From NCBI GenBank assembly GCA_964542055.1, contig CAZITB010000059.1, positions 1 to 16,947 of the forward strand: a stretch of DNA of 16,947 nucleotides. The letters are read 5' to 3'. Positions 1 through 5,537 of the stretch are shown in pieces. Positions within the stretch are counted from its first letter, which is position 1. Each line of letters starts with the position of its first letter. This stretch comes from CAZITB01 sp964542055. Lineage in GTDB: Bacteria > Planctomycetota > Phycisphaerae > Sedimentisphaerales > CAMDDF01. The translations under genes and the position numbers were made by a program. A model generated the notes under the pieces. That model searched no databases. It saw only the letters and a program-made list of their open reading frames with translations, and was not told the DNA's origin.

Positions 1-37
1 ACCCCATTGCTTGACTGCCGCTTGTTTCTATATACAT
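1..37 (-). CDS. start of an unidentified gene, cut by the window edge
   Basis: An ATG at 37-35 on the minus strand opens a frame that reads MYIETSGSQAMG and runs off the window. An AGGAG stands 7-8 nt upstream of the ATG, a good ribosome-binding site. It is the next start downstream of the propeptide gene that ends at 123, so the two could share a transcript. Twelve residues are too few to name a family. Confidence 0.35.
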   Translation of the reverse strand, partial: MYIETSGSQAMG

Positions 38-101
38 TTTGTTGGCTCCTAAATTATTTTTTAATCGCTTACCTTGGCGTACCAAAAATAGAAAACAGTA
101 A

Positions 102-115
102 AAATAGTACTATTT
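102..115. repeat. 14-bp perfect palindrome after the propeptide gene
   Basis: AAATAGTACTATTT is its own reverse complement and lies 7 nt past the stop of the propeptide gene. A run of T follows on the minus strand, but the hairpin is all A/T except for one GTAC loop, so it would be a weak terminator. It could instead be a binding site for the next gene. Confidence 0.3.
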
Positions 116-122
116 GAATAAT

Positions 123-782
123 TCAGTCGATTATTATACCAAATTCATTTGTTCCACCTTTAGCTTCTTTTAAATAAGAGTCAAAAACTTCATTTATTTT
201 TTTTCTGCTTAAGTTAGGCTTACATTCCAGTGCTAAACTTTGAATATTTTTTTTACTCTTATATCTACCAAATAATTTTGTCCATTTCTTATTAGATTTC
301 TCAATTGCTTTTTCAAATCTTAATTCTTCATTGGAAAATTTATCTTTTGATTCACCTTTTACTTTTTTGATGTGCTTCCGCGTTTCACTTATTCTGTATG
401 GCAAATCATTGCTAATCAAAATACTAAGATGATTCTCTGGCGATATTTCATAATTTTCCCCTTGCGAAAAAGCTATAATCGGCTCAACATCATCATCCGC
501 TGAAACTATCACAAATCCACTCGGCTTTAAATAAACAACATAATATAGTTCCAATCCGTTGGAATCCGAAAAAGTCTCTACTTTTTTTAATTCCCGCCTC
601 AATTCCATCCCCATCGGCGTACTATTCATCCCAAGCCAGCCGTTAACAACCTTCTCAGCTTTGATTTTATCTACAGGCTTGGCAAGAGCTTTTTTTGTAG
701 ATAATAAAAAAACACAAAAAGCCAATAGCAAAAAGGCTTTCAATGTTTTTCCTAAAACTTTTAGAATTACATTTAACAACAA
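123..782 (-). CDS. secreted stand-alone Spi-like (Inhibitor I69) propeptide-domain protein, no C10 protease domain
   Basis: Seen: a 219-aa protein with a signal peptide (hydrophobic core about residues 15-28, likely cleavage after ALA at 32-34). Residues 40-131 match the style of the propeptide/inhibitor domain of C10 (streptopain-type) cysteine proteases: KAEKVVNGWL, then YYVVYLKPSGFVIVSADDDV, then EPIIAFS and DLPYR. Known: in SpeB-type proteases this domain keeps the enzyme inactive, and the related Spi protein is a separate inhibitor. Here the protein ends about 90 residues after the domain, and nothing like the GCVATAMAQ catalytic-Cys region follows in this frame or in the next 120 nt. 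The tail is Lys-rich and hydrophilic. It could be a free inhibitor or a protease gene that lost its 3' part. The start is uncertain: TTG 782 has GAAAGG upstream, and TTG 743 has AGGAA and would give a more typical short signal peptide. It lies 42 nt after the beta-helix gene and may be cotranscribed with it. Confidence 0.7.
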   Translation of the reverse strand: MLLNVILKVLGKTLKAFLLLAFCVFLLSTKKALAKPVDKIKAEKVVNGWLGMNSTPMGMELRRELKKVETFSDSNGLELYYVVYLKPSGFVIVSADDDVEPIIAFSQGENYEISPENHLSILISNDLPYRISETRKHIKKVKGESKDKFSNEELRFEKAIEKSNKKWTKLFGRYKSKKNIQSLALECKPNLSRKKINEVFDSYLKEAKGGTNEFGIIID

Positions 783-824
783 TCAGGCCTTTCATATTTC
801 AGCCAAAATTTAAATATTAATTCT

Positions 825-1374
825 TCAAAGACCCCCACCCCAGTAGGCAAAATTGCCTATTATCTTATTTTCATACAACAATAACTCAGAACCCGATTCG
901 CCCCCAATTCCTCCTCCAGATCCTGACACAATATTATTAATAATAACATTTTTTAAAATATATGGAGACGCATTGGGGCAATAAATACCACCCCCTTTTG
1001 TTATAGAGCCGATTTTAGTTCCAGTTCCACCAGTTATAGTAAAACCTTGAATTCTAGCATCTCTAGTTTCCCCATTTTCGAAAGTAACAACGGATGCCCT
1101 TTCAGAATTAATTGGCTGACTTCCATCAATTATTGTAGCATCAACCACACTCAAATCATTAGGTTCTGTACTTGTTACAGTAATATTTTTACCATTAAAA
1201 TTGATATTCTCGTAATATCTTCCAGGTGAAACAACAACTAAATCACCACCATTAGCATCATTAATCGCAGCCTGAATGGAGGAAAAGTCGACTGGAACAT
1301 TAATTTCACGAGCCTCAGCTATTGAACAGAAAACAATTCCAACAATTAAGAAAATCCCATTTTTTTTTCATCAT
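825..1374 (-). pseudogene. short secreted right-handed beta-helix protein, reading frame broken in a poly-A run
   Basis: The natural start is ATGATG at 1374-1369, with AAAGGG just upstream. Nine A follow (1360-1368), and read as written the frame stops after 19 codons. With eight A the frame opens to MMKKNGIFLIVGIVFCSIAEA, a standard signal peptide, and runs on without a break to the stop at 825. That gives 549 nt, or 182 residues. The mature part begins with DFSSIQAAINDANGGDLVVV and continues with GFTITGG and GGGIYCPNASPYI, the repeat style of pectate-lyase-like right-handed parallel beta-helix proteins (exported, often carbohydrate-binding or surface proteins in planctomycetes). Such proteins normally have many more coils. 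This one stops after about three, at a TGA following YWGGGL. The break may be a sequencing error, a true mutation, or a site of slippage. Without correction only an internal TTG start at 1154 remains. Confidence 0.65.
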
Positions 1375-1542
1375 GCACCCTTTAAGAACAGCATTTTAAC
1401 ATTTTAATTAAAAGCGCTTATGTAAATCATAAGCTGCCACTGTTCTCTCCCGCTCCAAGTCCAAAATGCTACAAACTCCAAACGCAGCCTGATGTGGCCC
1501 GCATCATATAACACGTTAAAACTAAATCTTCGTGAAACACCA

Positions 1543-1793
1543 ACAAGAGTTTACTTAACCCACTAATTAGAAGTATTTTAGACTCTACATCTCCAAAAGT
1601 CAAGCTTTTAAAGTAATTTTTTCCATTTTTTCCGTGCCTCCCGTTTTTCTTTCAAGCCAATCGCGAGCAGCGGTTCAGTAAAACGCCTCGTTAACAGTCT
1701 AAATTGTACCAAATCTGCAAGGCCAAAAATGACACTAAGTATTTAAGACTTTTTGTTTTTGGTACGTTAAGTTGTTTTGGGACAAGAGTTTAC
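1543..1793. repeat. 12-bp direct repeat pair ACAAGAGTTTAC
   Basis: ACAAGAGTTTAC occurs at 1543-1554 and again, same strand, at 1782-1793. An ACGTTAA precedes each copy, 30 and 18 nt upstream. The pair could bound a small insertion or be recombination footprints. With only 12 bp in an AT-rich region, chance is possible. Confidence 0.4.
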
Positions 1794-1818
1794 ATTAAAA
1801 AATGGGGCCTTTTAAAAG

Positions 1819-1911
1819 TTTGCAGTTTGGTGCACTTTTAGGTGAGTTTTGGTGGGTTTACCCCATGTTTAGCTCAGTTTGGGTCAAGTTTGGAGCAGTT
1901 TGTGTAATTTT
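1819..1911. repeat. helically phased T-tract array (likely curved DNA)
   Basis: Runs of three or four T, mostly within AGTTTGG-like units, are centred near 1827, 1837, 1848, 1858, 1869, 1879, 1890, 1900 and 1909. The steps are 9.5 to 11 bp, average close to 10.3, over about 85 bp. Known: A/T-tracts phased with the DNA helix add up to a static bend. Units read AGTTTGGTGC, ACTTTTAGGTG, AGTTTTGGTGG, AGTTTGGGTCA, AGTTTGGAGC. It may also be a decayed short tandem repeat. It sits 56 bp beyond the terminator of the candidate RNA. Confidence 0.6.
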
Positions 1912-1966
1912 CGGGAAAAAGGCCGATTTCAGGCGGCAAGTGAAAAATAAAAAAAATTTGCGCATG

Positions 1967-1995
1967 AAAAAACCTCCGGCGGTGGGTCCGGAGGT
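1967..1995 (-). terminator. intrinsic terminator
   Basis: On the minus strand a perfect 8-bp stem (ACCTCCGG at 1995-1988 with CCGGAGGT at 1979-1972) closes an 8-nt loop, and a T run follows (1972-1967). The plus strand has no T run, so it works for minus-strand transcription only. It lies 13 nt past the end of the structured region 2009-2272 and 80 nt past the stop of a 50-codon frame. Confidence 0.8.
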
Positions 1996-2008
1996 CTGTT
2001 CGATATTC

Positions 2009-2272
2009 GTTTTGAATTCTTGTCTTTGGCATTCAGCTAAACTTTTATCTTTTTTAACAGTATTGTATTTTTCATGTCAGACATCTTGTCTGTAACACGC
2101 ATTATTACTGCGGGGTGTGCCGGAAGTAAAAGGAACTCTCCCTTTTAGATCCGGCGGTCCCCTTTCGTGTGCATTGAAGCACATCCTATAAAAGTTTACT
2201 GAATCAACCGGTTTTGGCTCATATAACATAATTGTCCATCCCCTAAAGCCAGATTAACAAAGAATTCAAAAC
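2009..2272 (-). ncRNA. candidate long structured RNA, family not recognised
   Basis: Seen, for the minus-strand transcript: an outer 13-bp helix joins the two ends (2260-2272 with 2009-2021, GTTTTGAATTCTT with its complement). Inside, UGGC/GCCA (2248-2251 with 2027-2030) may extend it. A 17-bp helix with one bulged base joins 2188-2204 to 2031-2048. Within that are four hairpins: 2168-2183 (5 bp), 2112-2162 (4+6+6 bp with two symmetric 3-nt internal loops and a 7-nt loop), 2098-2112 (4 bp) and 2078-2092 (5 bp). The strong terminator 1967-1995 follows at once. About 55 nt on the 5' side (2205-2259) stay largely unpaired and hold an AGGGGA. No RNase P GAGGAAAGUCC motif, tmRNA T-loop or SRP GGAA S-domain is seen, and it is longer than usual 6S RNA. 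A 50-codon ORF (2077-2229, after AGGGGA) lies inside, so a small peptide gene or a short inverted-repeat element are alternatives. No gene follows within 590 nt, which argues against a riboswitch. Confidence 0.5.
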
Positions 2273-2423
2273 TTCGACTTAAGATGTTCAGTGCTAAGTA
2301 TTTATGGTATTTTTAAAGAGCGTTTTTTATTTTGTTTTTATCATTGCTTACACTGAAATTATAAGAAATAAACCCGCCGCACCAAAACAAAATGAAAATA
2401 ATTTTACCTATTTTAACGCGCAT

Positions 2424-2456
2424 AAAAAAAAGGCTGACATTATGGCCAGCCCTTTT
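2424..2456 (-). terminator. intrinsic terminator after two small ORFs
   Basis: On the minus strand GGCTG (2451-2447) pairs with CAGCC (2436-2432) around a 10-nt loop and is followed by eight T (2431-2424). Flanking AAAA/TTTT can extend the stem past one mismatch. The plus strand has only four T after the stem, so any action there would be weak. Confidence 0.7.
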
Positions 2457-2518
2457 ATCTCAAATAGTTCGTCAATGTTAATTAATTATACTGTTATATC
2501 TTCAACCGGGTTCATTTA

Positions 2519-2590
2519 CTATCCACGCGGCGGCGTTTTCATATATGCCGCTGATCTGGCAATTTTGTTTTTCATCGTTTTCGTTTCCAT
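2519..2590 (-). CDS. possible 23-residue basic small protein
   Basis: The frame reads METKTMKNKIARSAAYMKTPPRG. GGGGA stands 7 nt before the ATG, an ideal ribosome site, and the intrinsic terminator at 2424-2456 follows 62 nt after the stop. It begins 29 nt after the end of another small ORF (2620-2727) with an equally good ribosome site. Six or seven basic residues and no hydrophobic core suggest a soluble nucleic-acid- or ribosome-binding peptide, but that is a guess. No family is recognised, and such a short frame can arise by chance. The pairing of good ribosome site and terminator is the main support. Confidence 0.35.
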   Translation of the reverse strand: METKTMKNKIARSAAYMKTPPRG

Positions 2591-2619
2591 TTTCTTATCC
2601 CCGAACTAATTATTAAATT

Positions 2620-2727
2620 TCAAATTATGATTGCAGCAGAAAAAAATTCTCTCTCTTTTTTTGCTGGTGGCCCGCGACTACCCTGGACGGCAAGGACCAT
2701 CAACTGTTTTTTTACTCGGCGAGTCAT
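2620..2727 (-). CDS. possible 35-residue basic small protein
   Basis: ATG at 2727 has GGGGG 8 nt upstream. The product starts MTRRVKKQLMVLAVQGSRGP, continues with a PAKKERE stretch, and ends in a short hydrophobic tail. It is basic and ends 29 nt before the next small ORF (2519-2590), with which it shares a terminator. A TATAAT at 2793-2788 on the minus strand could be the -10 of the pair, though only a poor -35 lies upstream. Both small products carry Pro-Pro next to Arg-Gly (RGPP here, PPRG in the other). The 5' half is more GC-rich than the surroundings and can form a 6-bp hairpin (TGGTCC with GGGCCA), so an RNA role is also possible. Family unknown. Confidence 0.35.
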   Translation of the reverse strand: MTRRVKKQLMVLAVQGSRGPPAKKEREFFSAAIII

Positions 2728-2952
2728 TACTATTACCCCCGTGAAACAATATTAACTTTTAACTCCAAGCCTTGACTTGTAAGTCTGATTATATGGTATC
2801 TGTCCTATTAAAAAAACCCGATCTTAATAAATTGCCCTCTTTTTGTTGATAAATAGCTGTTGTGGAAAACTGTTGACGACTTTATCAGACCTTCCCCCAG
2901 TAATTTTTGTGATATAAATTAGGTTTTAGCTACCCCAAAGGCTTTTATCAGT
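2728..2952. other. intergenic region with DnaA-box-like pair
   Basis: No gene is seen here. TGTTGATAA (2844-2852) and TGTGGAAAA (2861-2869) each differ by one base from the complement of the DnaA-box consensus TTATCCACA. They point the same way, 17 bp apart. A minus-strand TATAAT lies at 2788-2793. No clear hairpin terminator for the thioesterase gene was found. Confidence 0.4.
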
Positions 2953-3363
2953 TTATTTATTAGGGTACATAAATTCGGGTATGTTTCTTATTTTTCCGTT
3001 ATTGTCCACGCATGCCAGAGTGGTTGTGCCCTCTACCAGTATAAGTCCGTTGCGTTTGAGGTAATAGGTATGTTCTATTTTGGCGCGTGTGGTTTTTGTG
3101 CAGACGGTCTCTAGCTGGAGTTTTTCATCGTATAATGCGGGTTTGCGGTACTTTATCTCCATCCTTGCCACTACGAAAAAGGTGCCGGCTTTCTCCAGGT
3201 CGGCATAGGCAAAGCCGTTTGCTCTTAATAGTTCGGTTCGGCCCATTTCGAAATATAGAGGGTAAACGCTGTGATGAATCACTCCCGACTGGTCGGTCTC
3301 GCCGTACCTGGGGACTATTTCGATGGTACATCTTTCAACTGTCGTAGATACCGGAAACTGCAT
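2953..3363 (-). CDS. acyl-CoA thioesterase, 4-hydroxybenzoyl-CoA thioesterase/YbgC-like hot-dog family
   Basis: This 136-aa protein is the usual size of a single hot-dog domain. The family hydrolyses acyl-CoA or acyl-ACP thioesters in the cytoplasm. Residues 19-42 carry the family signature: RYGETDQSGVIHH, then YPLYFEMGRTELLR. Asp24 is at the place of the catalytic Asp of 4HBT enzymes (typically (T/C)D..G.(V/I)), and the Tyr/Phe-rich helix follows. The second half (KYRKPALYDEKLQLET) fits the central strands. Exact substrate cannot be told from sequence. GAAGGG stands 5 nt before the ATG. It follows the antitoxin gene by 67 nt on the same strand, so it might share that promoter, but a TTCAAA/TTTGAA dyad in the gap (3372-3389) could also mark a separate start region. 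Confidence 0.85.
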   Translation of the reverse strand: MQFPVSTTVERCTIEIVPRYGETDQSGVIHHSVYPLYFEMGRTELLRANGFAYADLEKAGTFFVVARMEIKYRKPALYDEKLQLETVCTKTTRAKIEHTYYLKRNGLILVEGTTTLACVDNNGKIRNIPEFMYPNK

Positions 3364-3430
3364 AAAAACCCTTCAAATATCTTTTTGAAAAAATATTAAA
3401 GCAAGAGATAAATTAATCAAGATAATTTTT

Positions 3431-3694
3431 TCAGGTATTAAGCTCCTGAATCAATTTTTTGGCGGTTTTGACCTCATGCAAATCCTGGTTTTTAACGGCT
3501 TTATCTATGGCTTTTTGACTTTTTTCGGAAGGGATGGAAATACCAAAAGGTATGCTTTGGGTCAGAACAACCTGTCCGAGAAAAAGCCTTATGGCTTCGG
3601 ACATATTTAAATGCATAGATTTTAGAACCTCGTTGGCTTGGTCCTTAAGTTCAGGAGATACTTTAACCTGTATTTCTGTAGTGGCAGTTGACAT
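3431..3694 (-). CDS. RelB/DinJ-family ribbon-helix-helix antitoxin, no toxin beside it
   Basis: The 87-aa product has the RelB/DinJ layout. An N-terminal strand (TEIQVKVSPELK) is followed by two helices with the NMSEAIRLFLGQVV signature, which together form a dimeric ribbon-helix-helix DNA-binding domain (about residues 6-45). Then come the IPFGISIPS linker and a charged C-terminal toxin-binding part. Known: these proteins neutralise RelE/YafQ-type mRNA interferases and repress their own operon. Downstream, where the toxin should overlap or follow, there are only 67 nt before an unrelated thioesterase. Upstream lies the divergent ffh. It is therefore an orphan, perhaps kept as a regulator or as an antidote to toxins elsewhere. 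GAGGA precedes the ATG by 4 nt. A promoter and an inverted-repeat operator are seen just upstream. Confidence 0.85.
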   Translation of the reverse strand: MSTATTEIQVKVSPELKDQANEVLKSMHLNMSEAIRLFLGQVVLTQSIPFGISIPSEKSQKAIDKAVKNQDLHEVKTAKKLIQELNT

Positions 3695-3707
3695 AATTTC
3701 CTCGTAA

Positions 3708-3737
3708 ATAATGATAATATCGTTACATCATCATTAT
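3708..3737. promoter_or_regulatory. inverted-repeat operator of the antitoxin gene
   Basis: ATAATGAT (3708-3715) and its exact complement ATCATTAT (3730-3737) are 22 bp apart centre to centre, two helical turns. They sit at and just after the transcription start expected from the -10 at 3738-3743. This is the normal place and form for autorepression by a ribbon-helix-helix dimer pair. Confidence 0.6.
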
Positions 3738-3766
3738 ATAATACCAAAGATGTTTAGCACAATCAA
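3738..3766 (-). promoter_or_regulatory. sigma70-type promoter of the antitoxin gene
   Basis: On the minus strand TTGATT (3766-3761) and TATTAT (3743-3738) are 17 bp apart, giving a start near 3731 and a leader of about 37 nt. The downstream operator half-site abuts the -10. Confidence 0.6.
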
Positions 3767-3788
3767 TGTTTTTTTGAGTATTTTTAGC

Positions 3789-3817
3789 TTGCAAAAAGTT
3801 GTGTAATTGCGTAGAAT
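3789..3817 (+). promoter_or_regulatory. sigma70-type promoter for ffh
   Basis: TTGCAA (3789-3794) and TAGAAT (3812-3817) are separated by exactly 17 bp. Transcription would start near 3824, about 48 nt before the GTG of ffh. It is divergent from the antitoxin promoter, with the -35 boxes 22 bp apart. Confidence 0.6.
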
Positions 3818-3871
3818 TTCAAGTTTTCTGTAAGGAAGTAGTGCGCGTTAGCGAAATAAAGGTAAGTATTT

Positions 3872-5137
3872 GTGTTTGATGCTTTAGCGAAAAAATTTAA
3901 TGGTGTTTTCAAGTCGCTCTCAGGCAGAGGCCGGATAACCGAGGCCAACGTCTCAGATGCCTTGAAAGAGGTGCGAAAAGCCCTTCTGGAAGCGGACGTC
4001 AATTATCAGGTAGTTAAGCAGTTCTGCAAAGACGTCAAAGAAGCGGCGATGGGTGCCGAGGTAATACAAAGTCTTCACCCGGGGCAGGTTATGGTCAAGA
4101 TCGTTCAGGATGAACTGACCAAGCTGATGGGCCCAGTCGATACGCAGATATATTTCGTTTCGCCGGGACCGACGGTGATAATGATGGCAGGCTTACAGGG
4201 TGGCGGTAAAACGACTACTGTAGGTAAATTGGCCAAATACCTTGTTAAAAAGGGCAAAAAGCCGCTGATGGCAGCGGTTGACCTGCAACGCCCTGCCGCT
4301 ATTGAACAGCTCAAAACGCTTGGTCAACAACTTGAGGTCGATGTTTACAGCGAAGACAGTAAAAACGCTGTGAAGGTTTCNNNNNNNNNNNNNNNNNNNN
4401 NNNNNNNNNNNNNNNNNNNNNNNNNNNNNNNNNNNNNNNNNNNNNNNNNNNNNNNNNNNNNNNNNNNNNNNNNNNNNNNNGCCCGAGGCGGCGCGGCACT
4501 TTCGGTAAAGGCGGTTACCGGCAAGCCGATCAAGTTCATCGGTGTTGGTGAAAAGCTGGACGCTATCGAGGAATTCCATGCTGACAGGATGGCAAGTCGT
4601 ATTCTGGGCATGGGCGATGTTGTAACGCTGGTGGAAAAGGCTCAGGAAGAGTTTGACCAGGATGAAGCCGAGAAAATGCAAAAGAAGATGGAAAAGGGAA
4701 GCTTCGGCTTTGACGATTTCCTGAAACAGATGCAAACTGTTCGCAAAATGGGCGGTCTTGGCAGTATGATGAAGCTGATGCCGGGTATGGGTCAGCTTGG
4801 CGATATGGAAGTTGATGACAAAGAAATCAAGAGGATAGAGGGGATTGTTCACTCGATGACTCTTGCGGAACGGAAAAACCCTGATATAATTAGTTCTTCA
4901 CGCAGGAGGCGAATCGCGGCTGGTGCCGGACAGGATGTTCAACAGGTAGCGAGCCTTGTGAAGACATTTAATAAAACAAGAGATATGATGAAAGCTGTCA
5001 GCGGCGGCGGATTCGGCGGACTCAAAGGGCTGATGAGCGGCAATACCGATTTGATGGGCATGATGAACAGCGGTAAAAAGATCAAGCAGCGCAGCAAACG
5101 GAAAAAACCTGACAGAAAAAAGAAAAAAAGAAGGTAA
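3872..5137 (+). CDS. ffh: signal recognition particle protein Ffh (SRP54), interrupted by an N-gap
   Basis: Ffh is the GTPase that binds signal sequences of nascent membrane and secreted proteins together with 4.5S RNA and docks with FtsY. Seen: an N domain (1-86); a G domain with the P-loop GLQGGGKTT (107-115) and DLQRPAA (137-143); then, after the gap, ARGGAAL and TGKPIKFIGVGEKL. The M domain is Met-rich, with the RNA-binding NPDIISSSRRRRIAAGAGQ segment and a Met/Gly-rich finger. It ends in a very basic tail (RSKRKKPDRKKKKRR). The 100 Ns fall where DTAGR and TKxDG should be. By comparison with E. coli Ffh about 82 residues are missing rather than 33, so the true protein is near 470 aa. The frame matches on both sides if the gap is one more than a multiple of three. 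The start is GTG with AAAGG 9 nt upstream. It heads the plus-strand operon. Confidence 0.97.
   Translation: MFDALAKKFNGVFKSLSGRGRITEANVSDALKEVRKALLEADVNYQVVKQFCKDVKEAAMGAEVIQSLHPGQVMVKIVQDELTKLMGPVDTQIYFVSPGPTVIMMAGLQGGGKTTTVGKLAKYLVKKGKKPLMAAVDLQRPAAIEQLKTLGQQLEVDVYSEDSKNAVKVXXXXXXXXXXXXXXXXXXXXXXXXXXXXXXXXXXARGGAALSVKAVTGKPIKFIGVGEKLDAIEEFHADRMASRILGMGDVVTLVEKAQEEFDQDEAEKMQKKMEKGSFGFDDFLKQMQTVRKMGGLGSMMKLMPGMGQLGDMEVDDKEIKRIEGIVHSMTLAERKNPDIISSSRRRRIAAGAGQDVQQVASLVKTFNKTRDMMKAVSGGGFGGLKGLMSGNTDLMGMMNSGKKIKQRSKRKKPDRKKKKRR
4381..4480. other. assembly gap of 100 N inside ffh
   Basis: The round length suggests a scaffold gap of unknown size. Alignment by eye to the Ffh family puts about 245 nt here, holding the G3 to G5 GTPase motifs. 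Confidence 0.9.
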
Positions 5138-5140
5138 GAT

Positions 5141-5473
5141 TTGGAAGAAAAATTGTCCATTGACCAGTACCTCGAAAAAGTAGGCCAGATGGTTGATGAT
5201 ATGTACGGCCAGATGGTTCGGCGACAATTTAAAGATATAAAAGGCTCGAGTGAGCTTTCGATGCTCGAGACGCCGACTAAAGATGAATACGAAGATCTGG
5301 TTAACGCGGTGGCGATAATGACGCCAAGGGAAAAGGCAGATGTTGAAAATTTGACCGATGAGCAGATATTGAAAATCGCAGAAGATGCAAAGGTAAATGC
5401 CGGCAATTTCGCGATATTTATAAATGGTTATGCCTTGACGGTTAAGAAAGATCGTCAGAAACGGAAAAAGTAA
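5141..5473 (+). CDS. unknown 110-aa protein between ffh and rpsP
   Basis: The product is soluble, charged and mostly helical by eye. An acidic first half (LSIDQYLEKVGQMVDDMYGQ) is followed by a Thr-Pro-rich middle and a Lys-rich end (KKDRQKRKK). No signal peptide, membrane segment or known motif is seen. The start is TTG at 5141, three bases after the ffh stop, with AAGG from the ffh end acting as ribosome site; an in-frame ATG is found only later. The tight spacing means it is translated with ffh and probably cotranscribed with rpsP. A role in protein targeting or ribosome function is suggested only by this position. Codon use looks like that of the neighbours. Confidence 0.75.
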   Translation: MEEKLSIDQYLEKVGQMVDDMYGQMVRRQFKDIKGSSELSMLETPTKDEYEDLVNAVAIMTPREKADVENLTDEQILKIAEDAKVNAGNFAIFINGYALTVKKDRQKRKK

Positions 5474-5537
5474 ACCCGTTTTGCGGATGCACAGGGCAGC
5501 CGCGAAAATTGATTATATATGATACGAAAGGTAAGTT

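Larger units (their letters stand above)
1375..1966. other. gene-poor AT-rich intergenic region
   Basis: No convincing coding sequence is seen on either strand. The stretch carries a 12-bp direct repeat (1543-1554 and 1782-1793), an 8-bp inverted repeat GTACCAAA/TTTGGTAC (1706-1713 and 1758-1765), and a phased T-tract array (1819-1911), described separately. An open frame at 1802-2095 on the plus strand is rejected because it translates the T-tract array and runs into a terminator and a structured region. The beta-helix promoter must lie here, but no clear -35/-10 pair stands out. Confidence 0.6.

Noticed and set aside
1802..2095. 97-codon plus-strand frame
   Set aside because: It translates the phased T-tract array and then a terminator and part of the structured region; no ribosome site and no protein-like pattern.
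2009..2272. RNase P RNA, tmRNA, SRP RNA or 6S RNA at the structured locus
   Set aside because: The hallmark motifs (GAGGAAAGUCC, T-loop with tRNA-like end, GGAA S-domain) are absent, and it is long for 6S RNA; left unnamed.
2304..2609. 101-codon plus-strand frame with hydrophobic start
   Set aside because: It runs antisense through an intrinsic terminator and a small ORF with a far better ribosome site; codon use is poor and no family is recognised.
2714..2724. ACTCGGCGAGT dyad as an operator
   Set aside because: It lies inside the first codons of the 35-codon ORF and is only 5 bp per arm; too weak to call.
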